Positions 25,952 to 37,900 of a DNA stretch of 64,000 bases are shown here, piece by piece; within the stretch, counting starts at the first letter, position 1; each line of letters starts with the position of its first letter. This DNA is from Mycolicibacterium psychrotolerans (GTDB taxonomy: Bacteria; Actinomycetota; Actinomycetes; Mycobacteriales; Mycobacteriaceae). Below the pieces are notes generated by a model. It was given only the letters and a program-made list of their open reading frames with translations. It did no database searches and was not told where the DNA came from. Made by a program: the position numbers and the translations under genes. The stretch spans positions 5,270,001-5,334,000 of the forward strand of contig NZ_AP022574.1 in assembly GCF_010729305.1 (NCBI RefSeq), read 5' to 3'.

Positions 25952-28900
25952 ATGACATCCACCCCAGAGATCCTGCGTCCCCGAACCGCCGCGAACGAGA
26001 CGGCTGGAGAGACGGAGACCGCGACACTTCCGCGGCTGACGTGGAAGTTGGTCCATGCCGAGCCGGGCCATCTGGTGTTCGCGATGCCGACTGCGCATCC
26101 GTTGATGGGAGGCGGTGCGGGACGCAGCGGCGACTGGGTGCCGAGCGGGTCTCCTATCGAGCACCAAACACCGACGTCGAACGAACATCACGCCTTGGAG
26201 TACGCCCGCTATCTCGGCCGGGTCGGGGTGTTGGCTGCCGCTTTGGGCGTCGGCGCTGCGTTGGCCGTTCAGCAACCGGCGATCGCGTTTGCAGAACCCA
26301 CTGAAACGGACTCGTCGACGTCGACGAGCGCCACAGAAGCGGGCGCGACAGAGTCGGAGACTTCCACCAGCTCAGTGAGCGGGTCGGGCGACGCGGAGGC
26401 TTCCGAGGCTGAAACCGAATCCGAATCGGAAGCCGAGGCAGCAGCGCACGCCGAGGCCGAGACGACCACCTCGACTTCGGAGACCTTCACGACGGAGTCA
26501 GCTCCGGACAGCATCGTCCCCAGCGACACGGTGATCAGCTCCGGCGACGTTCAAGCCTCGGTACCCCCGCCCTCGACAGACGACGCCGCGTCCACCACCA
26601 CCCCGGTCGACCAACTGCCCACCGACGCGGCCTCCGAGGCCGTGACCGAACCGGCCGCCCCGGAGCGCTCCACCGACCACAGCGGGAAGCCCGAGTCGCG
26701 AACCGGCACTGCCGTCGGCGCTCCCGGCTCTGAGGGGCCCGCACAGAGCCGAGCCGCTGACATCGACGCCGTCACCAACGGGCAGCCGGCCGACCTGTCG
26801 GACCCGCTCAGCATCCCCATCACCACTTCGGCGGCGATCCCGGTTACGCCTTCCGCAACGGCGACCGCCGGCATCCCTGCCGAGCTCCCCACGGTGGCCG
26901 CACCCACCACGCCGGCCAACATGGTCACCTGGCTGCTGAGCTCGCTGGGGCTGGGCCCGCTGGGCAGCAGCGCATCATCCCCGGTCCAGCTGCCAGCCAA
27001 TTGGGCGGTGCTGGACTGGGTGCGCCGCCAGAATCAACGACCCAGCGGCGAGCAGAGCGCCACCGCCGAACCAGCTCCGACCGGCCCGCTTGTGCCGGAC
27101 GCCCCGGGCTACGACACCCCCACATTCCAGGTGGCCGGCGGCCCCGCGGACGGCACGGTCACAATCACATCTGACGGCACCTTCACCTACACCTCCCCCA
27201 CGGTCGGACAGGGCGCGGTGCCCACCGACCTGCCGGGCAACTTCACCGTCACGGTCAGCGACGCCAGCGGTCAGAGCACCGTTGTGCCGGTTGCCATGAC
27301 CGCCGACTCCGGTACCAGCGCGGGAACCAGGCTGGTCCTCACAGGCCCCGACGGCACCGCCGAGGCGATGCATGTCTCGATCAGCCCGAACGACGTCGGC
27401 AGCGACCAAGCCGGTCAGCTTGTCCTGCACCATCCCAGCCTCACCGACTCGGAGTCGGTGAGCCAGGCTTCCACCGGCCTCGGCGCCACCACGGCGAGCA
27501 CTCAACCGACCGTCGACTCCATCGCCGTGGGCGGCAATCCGCAGCAGGTGGCGATCGACCCCGACACCGGGCGCGTGTATGTGGCCAACGACCAGACCGT
27601 GTCGGTGATCGATGCGGCCACCGGCGACGTCGTCGACACGATCCCGGTCGGCGGGGCGGCGACCGGGATCGCCATCGCCCCCGACGGCAGCCGCGCTTAC
27701 GTCACCCTCAAGACCTCCACCGGCAAGATCGCGGTGATCGACACCGCCAGCAACGACGTCCTGACCACCGTCCGGGTGGGTGCGAACCCGACCGCGGTCG
27801 TGGTCAGCCCGGACGGCACCCGGGTGTACGTCGCCAACAGCGGCAGCAAGACGGTGTCGGTGATCGACACTGCCACCAACAAGGTGATCGACGCCGACCC
27901 CAGCATCTTCTCGAGCAACATCTCGGTCGGGTCCTCCCCCAGCGCACTGGCTCTCAACGCCGACGGCACCCGGCTGTACGTGGCCAACCGCGGCAGCAAC
28001 ACCGTCTCGGTGATCGACATCAACACCGCCACCAACACCTACAAACGGCTCGACGTCAACCCCAGCATCTTCTCCCGCGACATCGCGGTGGGGTCCTCCC
28101 CCAGCGCGTTGGCGGTCAGCCCCGACGGAAGCGCCGTGGTGGTCGCCGCCTCCGGCGCTAACGCCGTGTGGAGTATCGACACAGCCACCAACACCGTTCG
28201 CAACGTTCGGTGGGCGGTGGGTCCGGCCCCGACCAGTGTGGCCTACGGCGCCGACGGCAGCCTCTACGTCGCCAACAGCAACGACACCGTCACCATGCTC
28301 GACCCCACCACCGGCAACGGCATGACCATCGCCATCGACCCCGCAATGGAGACGGGCACCCACTCCCTGGCGGTCGGCACCGACGGCCGCGCCTGGGTCA
28401 CCGACACCGCCGACGGCGAGCTGCGTGTCATCACGCCCGCGGCGATTCCGACGCCCCAACCGCAGCTCGACTCCGTTGCCGTGGGCGGCAATCCGCAGCA
28501 GGTCGCGATCAACCCGGTCACCGGGCAGGTGTATGTGGCCAACCAGGCTGACAGGACCGTGTCGGTGATCGACTCGACCACCAACACCGTCACCGCGACT
28601 GTCCGGGTGGGTTCGAATCCGACCGCGGTCGTGGTCAGCCCGGACGGCACCCGGGTGTACGTCGCCAACAGCGGCAGCAACACGGTGTCGGTGATCGACA
28701 CTGCCACCAACAAGGTGATCGACGCCGACCCCAGCATCTTCTCGAGCAACATCGCGGTGGGCTCCTCACCCAGCGCGCTGGCCCTCAACGCCGACGGCAC
28801 CCGGCTGTACGTGGCCAACCGCAGCAGCAACACCGTCTCGGTGATCGACATCAACACCGCCACCAACACCTACAAACGGCTCGACGTCAACCCCAGCATC

Positions 28901-31900
28901 TTCTCCCGCGACATCGCGGTGGGCTCCTCCCCCAGGGCTCTGGCGATCAACGGCGCGCGGCTGTATGTGGCCAACACCAATAGCGATTCGGTGTCGTTGA
29001 TCGACACCACCACAATCAAGGTGCTGGCCACCATCAACGTCGGCGATGCCCCGCGCGGCTTGGCCGTCAGTCCCGACGGCAGCCTCGTTGCAGTCGCTGC
29101 CTATGGCGCCAACACCGTGTCGATCATCGACACGGCCAACGACACCGTGCTCGTGGCGGGTGTGGGTCCGAACCCGACGAGTCTGGCCTACGGGTCCGAC
29201 GGCCGCATCTATGTCGCCAACAGCAACGACACCGTCACCATGCTCGACCCCACCACCGGCAACGGCATGACCATCACCGTCGACCCCGCAATGGAAGCCG
29301 GCGAGCACTCGCTGACAGTCGGCGCCGACGGTCGCATCTGGATCACCGACGCGAAGGACAACACCCTGCGTGTCATCACGCCGGTCGAAAACACTGCCCC
29401 GGTTGCCGGCGACACCACCGCGGTGACCAACGAGGACACCGCGGTGCTCATCACTCCGGCGGTCACCGACCCCGACCCCGGCGACACGTTGACCGTCACC
29501 GCCACCAGCACTCCCGCCCACGGCACCGTGACCGTGAGCCCCGACGGCAAAACCTTCACCTACACCCCCGCCGCTGATTGGTGGGGCACCGACTCGTTCA
29601 GCTACACCGCCACCGACGGCACCCTCACCAGCAACACCGCCACCGTGACGGTGACCGTGGCCGCCGTCCCGGACGCCCCGACAGCGGCCAACACCACCGC
29701 GGTCACCAACGAGGACACCGCGATCCTGATCACCCCGGCGGTCACCGACGTCGACCCGGGCTCAGTCCTCACGGTCGTGCCGACCAGCACCCCCGCGCAC
29801 GGCACCGTCACCGTCAGCCTCGACGGCAAGTCGTTCACCTACATCCCCAACCAAAACTGGTCGGGCTCGGATTCGTTCACCTACACCGCCTCGGACGGCG
29901 CCCTCACCAGCAACACCGCCACCATCACCGTCACCGTGGCCGCCGTCCCCGACGCCCCCACCGCGGCCAACACCACCGCGGTCACCAACGAAGACACCGC
30001 AATCCTGATCACCCCGGCGGTCACCGACCCCGACCCCGGCGCAGTCCTCACAGTGACCCCCGCCAGCACCCCAGCCCACGGCACCGTGACCGTCAGCCTC
30101 GACGGCAAGTCCTTCACCTACACCCCCAGCCAAAACTGGTCCGGGACAGACTCCTTCACCTACACCGCCTCTGACGGCACCCTCACCAGCAACACCGCCA
30201 CCGTGTCGGTCACCGTGGCCGCCGTCCCCGACGCCCCTACCGCCGCCAACACCAGCGCGGTCACCAACGAAGACACCGCAATCCTGATCACCCCAGCGGT
30301 CACCGACCCCGACCCCGGCGACACCCTGACCGTCGCGGTCGTTGGCAGCCCGGGCCACGGCGCCGTGACCGTCAGCCTCGACGGCAAATCCTTCACCTAC
30401 ACCCCCAACCAAAACTGGTCCGGCAACGACACGTTCACCTACACCGCCACCGACGGCACCCTCACCAGCAACACCGCCACCGTGTCGGTCACCGTGGCCG
30501 CCGTCCCCGACGCCCCTACCGCCGCCAACACCACCGCAACCACCCCCGAAGACACCGCAATCCTGATCACCCCAGCGGTCACCGACCCCGACCCCGGCGA
30601 CACCCTGACCGTCGCGCTCGTTGGCAGCCCGGGCCACGGCGCCGTGACCGTCAGCCTCGACGGCAAATCCTTCACCTACACCCCCAACCAAAACTGGTCC
30701 GGCACCGACACCTTCACCTACACCGCCACCGACGGCACCCTCACCAGCAACACCGCCACCGTCACCGTCACCGTGGTCAACCTCCCGCCCACCGCCACCA
30801 ACGACACCGGCTACACCGTCAACGAGGACACCACCCTGACGGTGACCGCCCCAGGCGTGTTGGCCAACGACACCGACCCCGGCGGCGGCGCACTGACCGC
30901 CCAACTGGTCGCCGGACCGAGCCACGCCCAGGCATTCACCCTCAACACCAACGGCTCCTTCACCTACACCCCCACCCCGGACTGGTCAGGCACCGACACC
31001 TTCACCTACCGCGCCCTCGACTCCCAGGGTGCACTGAGCAACACCGCCACCGTCACCGTCACCGTGGCCAACCTCGCCCCGACCGCAACCAACGACACCG
31101 GCTACACCGTCAACGAGGACACCACCCTCACCGTGACCGCGGCCCAAGGGGTACTGGCCAACGACACCGACCCCGGCGGCGGCGCACTGACCGCCCAAAT
31201 GGTCAACGGCCCCAACCACGCCCAGACGTTCACCCTCAACACCAACGGCTCCTTCAGCTACACCCCCACCCCGGACTGGTCAGGCACCGACACCTTCACC
31301 TACCGTGCCGTCGACTCCCAGGGTGCAATGAGCCACACCGCCTTCGTCACCGTCACCGTCAGTGCGGTAGCCGACGCCCCGGTCACCCGCCCGCTGACCC
31401 TCAACCTGGCCGAGGACGCCGCCCCGGTCACGGGCTACCTCACCGGCCAGGGCTATGTCACCGACGTCGACACCCCCGCCGACCAGCTGAACTACACACT
31501 CACCGGCACCGGGCAGGGCAGCACCGGCACCCTGGTGCTCAACGCCTCCGGCTGGTACACCTTCAGCCCGACCCCCAACGCCTCGGGCACCAACACCTTC
31601 ACCTACACCGTCACCGACCGCACCAACGCCCCGGTCACCGGCACCATCACCGTCAACGTCGGCGCGGTCGCCGACGCCCCGGTCACCCGCCCGGCGACCC
31701 TCGAACTAGCCGAGAACGCCGCCCCCGTGTCAGGCAACCTGACGGGCCAGGGCTATGTGAGCGACGTCGACACCCCCACAGACCAGCTGGACTTCGCGCT
31801 CACCGGCACCGGGCAGGGCGCCACCGGCACCCTGACGCTCAACACCGACGGCTCCTACACCTTCAGCCCCACCCACAACGCCTCGGGCACCGACACCTTC

Positions 31901-34900
31901 ACCTACACCGTCACCGACGGCGCCACCGCCCCGGTCACGGGCACCATCACCGTCAACGTCGGCGTGGTTCCTCCGGTCACCCGCCCGCTGACCCTCAACC
32001 TGGCCGAGGACGCCGCCCCGGTGTCGGGCAACCTGGTCACCGACGGCGATGTCAGCGACGTCGACACTCCCGCTGACCAGCTGCAGTTCACCCTCATCGA
32101 CAGCGGCCAGGGGACCGCCGGCACCCTGACGCTCGACACCGACGGCACCTACACCTACACCCCGACCGCCAACGCCTCGGGCACCGACACCTTCACCTAC
32201 ACCGTCGGCGACGGCACCACCGTCCCCGTCGCCGGCACCATCACCGTCAACGTCGCCGCGGTCAACGACGCCCCGGTCACCCACCCGCTGACCCTCAACC
32301 TGACCGAGGACGCCGCTCCGGTGACGGGCTACCTAACCGGCCAAGGCTATGTCACCGACGTCGACACCCCCGCCGACCAGCTGAACTACACCCTCACCGG
32401 CAGCGGGCAGGGCACCACCGGCACCCTGACGCTCAACACCGCCGGCTGGTACACCTTCACCCCGGCCCCCAACGCTTCGGGCACCGACACCTTCGGCTAC
32501 ACCGTCACCGACGGCATCAACGCCCCGGTCGCCGGCACCATCACCGTCAACGTCGCCGCGGTCAACGACGCCCCAGTCACCCGCCCGGCGACCCTCAACC
32601 TGACCGAGGACGCCGCCCCAGTAACGGGCAGCCTGATCGGCCAGGGCTATGTCAGCGACGTCGACACCCCCACAGACCAGCTGGACTTCGCGCTCACCGG
32701 CACCGGACAGGGCGCCACCGGCACCCTGACGCTCAACACCGACGGCTCCTACACCTTCAGTCCCACCCACAACGCCTCGGGCACCGACACCTTCACCTAC
32801 ACCGTCACCGACGGCACCACTGCCCCGGTCACGGGCACGATCACCGTCAACGTCAGCGCGGTCAACGACGCGCCGGTGTTCAACGCGGCGGTTGGCACGC
32901 CGGATCCGACGACGGGTGCGGTGACAATCACGGTCACCGTCACCGATCCCGAGGGCGACCCGATCACCGCCGCGCCGATCGCCAATGTCAGCAAGGGAAC
33001 CATCGTCGCGGGACATCAGCCCGGAACCTATACCTACACACCGGATTTGGCCTCTCGCCTGCGGGCCAATGAAGGCGGCGCCGCGGCGCTCGACAGCTTC
33101 ACTGTCGCCGTGTCCGACGAGTTCCACACACCGGTCAACTACGAGGTCAGCATTCCCGTCTCAGCCGCGGGCCTCACTGTAAGCGACAATATTTCGGCTC
33201 CCCGCACCAACGCCATGGTGACCAATGCCGACGGCACCCGCGCCTACCTCGCCTATGACGGCGGCGCGGTGACCATCGGCGACTCGGAGGGCAATCTGAT
33301 CGGCGCGATCTTCGTCGGCGGCCAACCGACTGCGCTCGCGTTGGACGGCACCCGCCTGTATGTCACCAGCGCCGGCACCAACACCGTCACCGTCATCGAC
33401 ACGACCACCGACGAAGTGATCGACACCGATCCCGAACAGGTTGGTTACCAACCCCTTTCGGTCGGCAGCGATCCACGCGGGATAGCGATCAACCCCGACG
33501 CCCACGTCGGTTATGTCACCAACTACGCCGACGGCACCGTGTCGGTGTTCGACTCCCAAACGCTGCGTGTGGTCGACACCGTGGACGTCGGCGCCAACCC
33601 GTGGGGGGTGGCGCACGGCTGGGGCAAGATCTACGTCACCAACTCCGGCGACGGCACCGTGTCGGTTATCGAAACGGTGCACCACCAAGTGATCGACACC
33701 ATTCCCGTCGGCGCCGGGCCGATCGGGGTTGCAACGCAACCCCTTCCCGGTGGAGAAGGCTGGACGCGTACGGTGTTCGTCGTCAACAGCGCCGACAGCA
33801 CCGTGTCGGTGATCTACTACGACGAAGCCACCGGAGAGCACACTGTCGTCGGCGAGCCGATCCCCGTCGGCTATCCCGGAAGCGGCCCGTACTCGGTGGT
33901 CCTCAGCCCTGACGGCGACATCGCGTACGTGTCGATTCCCGGGAACGAAGCCAATAACTACGACGGCACCGTCACCGTCATCGACGCGAACACCAGGACC
34001 GTGCTGGACACCGATTTCCGCAGCGCCGGCGTCCAACCCGTCGACGTCGGCAGCGCACCGCTGAACATGGCTGTCAACCCCGTGACGGGCACCCTCTTTG
34101 TCATCAACAAGGCCGACAATACGATCTCAGTAGTCGACCTGAACCCCGTTGCAGCGCCGATTAATTCGGCCCCCGTTGCAGTCGACAACACCGTGAACAC
34201 CCTCGAGGACACCGCGGTGGAGGGCAACGTGCTGATCGGTGATCTCGACGTCGACGGCGACACGCTGTCCATCGATTCGCACACCGATCCGGCGCACGGC
34301 ACGCTGACGCTGAACCAAGACGGCACGTTCACGTACAGCCCGGACGCCGACTACAACGGCGCCGACTCGTTCACCTATACCGCCAGCGACGGCATCGCCC
34401 GCAGCAACCCCGCGACCGTGACGATCACCATTGCCTCGGTGAACGACGCCCCAGTTGCCGTCGATGACGCGTTCATCACCACCGAAGGCACCCCACTCAG
34501 CATCCCTCACCCAGGCGTGCTGGCCAACGACACCGACGTAGAGGGCAACCCCCTCACAGTCGACTTCAACACCCAGCCGGCCCACGGCCACGTTTCGCTC
34601 GCCATCGGCGGCGGGTTCTACTACACCCCCAACCCCGGCTTCACCGGAACCGACAGCTTCACCTACACCGCCACCGACGGCACCGATATCAGCAATCCCG
34701 CCACGGTTGCCATTACCGTCAAGCAGGTCAACCTCGCCCCGGTGTTCAGCGCGACGGTCGGTACGCCCGATCCGGTGACCGGGGACGTCTCCGTCACCGT
34801 GCAGATCGTTGATCCCGAAGGTGATCCGGTGACCGCGAATCCGGTCAGCTGGCTCACCAGAGGCAATCTGACCGGAGACATGCAGACCGGCATCCTCACC

Positions 34901-37900
34901 TACACGCCGTATCTGTCCGCCCGCATCGAGGCAGCACAAGGTGGGTCGCTGTCGGACAGTTTCACTGTCGCAGTCTCCGACGCCGACAACCCGCCGGTGA
35001 ACTACACCGTCGACATCCCGGTGGCACCAGGCGAGTTCACTGTCGCGGATCCCGAGCCCGCCGGTGGCGCCAATGCCATGGTCGTCAGCGCCGACGGCAC
35101 ACGCGCGTACATCGCCAACGATGCCGGCGTGGTGGCCGTGGTGGATTCAGAGGGCAACATGGTCGGTGCTCCGATCACCGTCGGGACCCGTCCCTCTGCG
35201 CTCGCGTTGAGCGGAAACGTTCTGTATGTCGTCAATTCCGGCACTGAAGGTGATCCAGGTGACGACACCGTTACGATCATCGACACCACGAACGACAGCA
35301 ACAGCGTGATCGGGACGGTCACCGTGGGCAACGATCCGCGCGGCGTGGCGGTCAGCGATTACGCTGATCTGGCCTACGTCACCAACTACGGCAGCGACAG
35401 CATTTCGGTGATCGGATTCAATACCACCACCAACGAGTACGAGATCGTCACGACGATCGAACTTCCCGATGGCTCCGAACCGTGGGGCATCGCGGCTGAC
35501 GCCTCGGGTCACCACCTGTTCGCCGCTGAGTCCGGCACCGGCAAGGTGGCGATCATCAATGCCATGCCCGGGTCGGAGGACTTCAACCGACTCGTTCACG
35601 AGACCACAGTCGGGAGCGGACCGATCGGAGTGGCCGCTGGGCCAACCAGCAACCAGGACAAGGTCTTCGTCGTCAACAGTACCGACAGCACTGTCACGGT
35701 GATGGACGCCGGACCCGGTTTCGCCGTGATCACCACCATCACCATCGCCGACCCCGGCACGGGTCCCAACCAGGTAGTCGTCAGCGACGACGGCAGCATC
35801 GCTTATGTCTCCGTGCCCGGCGTCGGGCCCGATTATGCCGGCACCGTGGCAGCGATCGATGCGCGCACCCTGGTGCGGCTGGACGCGGACGACACTGTCG
35901 CCGGCATCCAGAACATCGACGTCGGTAGGGCGCCACTGGGCATGGGGTTCGATCCCATCACCAACACCGCGTACGTCATCAACAAGGGCGAGAACACGAT
36001 CTCGGCGATCAGCGTGGGCGCTGTCAACGTCGCACCGGTAGCGGTCAGCGATTCCTACACGACGCTCGAGGACACCCCCCTCATAGTGGTGGCCCCTGGC
36101 GTGTTAGGCAACGACACCGACACCCAGGGAACCACCCTGACCGTCGCCAGCCATACCGAACCGGCCAACGGCACGCTGAGTATCGGCGCCGACGGGTCGT
36201 TCAGCTACACCCCAGCGGCGAACTGGTGGGGGTCGGACAGCTTCACCTACACCGCCTCCGACGGCACCATGACCAGCAACACCGCCACCGTGACGGTCAC
36301 CGTCACCCCGGTCAACGTCGCCCCAGTCATCAACAAGGTGACCTCGACGGCCGGCACCGGGAACACGTGGACGGTCAACGTCGACGCCACCGACGCCGAC
36401 CCCGAGGACGTCGTCACGCTCGCTGTGAGCGCAGTGGACACCGGCCACGTGACGGTCACCGGCACCGGCACCGGGCTCTACACGGTGACCGTCACTGACA
36501 CCGCCTGGGCCCAAGCCAACCCCGGCGCCCAACTCAGCGTGGTCGTCACGGCCACCGACAAAGACGGTGCCCTCGACAGCACCACCGTGCCCATCGGCAC
36601 CGTCAACAACGCCACCGCCGTCGGCTACAACGCCTACCGGCAGACCGCCATCCCGGCGCTGCCGGCCGGGGTGACCTACACCCAGGTGGCCGGCGGCGGC
36701 CAGCACACGGTGCTGCTGCGCTCCGACGGCACCGCCGTCGCCGTCGGCGACAGCCAATACGGGCAGTGCAACATCCCGGCAATCGACGACCCCGGGGTGA
36801 CTTACACGCAGGTCGCCGCCGGCCAATACCACACGGTGCTGCTGCGCTCCGACGGCCAAGTCGTCGCCGTCGGCGCCAATGACAGGGGGCAGCTCAACAT
36901 CCCAAACGACCCCGGGGTGACCTACACCCAGGTGGCCGCCGGCGGCTGGTACACGGTGTTGCTGCGCTCCGACGGCCAAGCCGTCGCCTATGGCGACAAC
37001 CAATACGGGCAGCGCAACATCCCGGCAATCGTCGAGCCGGGGGTGACCTACACCCAGGTGGCCGCCAGCAGCTGGCGGCACACGATGTTGCTGCGCTCCG
37101 ACGGCCGAGTCGTCGCCGTCGGCGACAACACCTTCGGGCAGTGCAACATCCCGCCAATCGAGGACGCGGGGGTGACCTACACGCAGGTCGACGGCGGCTA
37201 CGAGCACACGGTGCTGCTGCGCTCCGACGGCACCGTCACCGCCATCGGCAACAACCAATACGGGCAGACCACCATCCTGGAGAACGATCCCGGGACCTAC
37301 ACGCAGGTCGCCACCGGCGGTTACTACACGGTGCTGCTGCGCTCCGACGGCACCGTCGTCGCCGTCGGCTACAACAGCTCCGGGCAGTCCACCATCCCGG
37401 ACCTGCCGGCCGGGGTGGCCTACACCCAGGTCGCCGCCGGCAGCAACCACACGCTGCTGCTGCGCGGCTCGGTCAGCGGCCGTCCGATCGCCGTCGACGA
37501 CGTGGTCAGCACCAACGAGGACACCCCAGTGGAGATCGCACCGGCGACCCTGCTGGCCAACGACTCTGACCCCGACGGCGACCCGCTGCACATCGTCTCG
37601 GTGTTCGGCGCCACCCACGGCAGCGCCGCTATGGTGCCCGACGGCACCATCACCTACACGCCCAACACCGGTTACGTCGGAACCGACACCTTCAGCTACG
37701 TCATCAGCGACGGCGGTCTGGCCGATGCCGCCACCGTCACGGTGACAGTCGACCCGGTCAACGCCGCCCCGGTCATCAACACCGTGACGCCGACGCCGGG
37801 CATCGGTAACAGCTGGACGGTCAACGTCGACGCCAGCGACGCCGATCCCGGCGACGTCGTCACGGTGACGGTCAGCGCCGTGGACCCCGGCCACGTGGCG

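Noticed and set aside
29398..32868. CRISPR array suspected from regular spacing in this region
   Set aside because: The repeats are ~279-300 bp, in frame, and encode protein modules; there are no short repeats with unique spacers.
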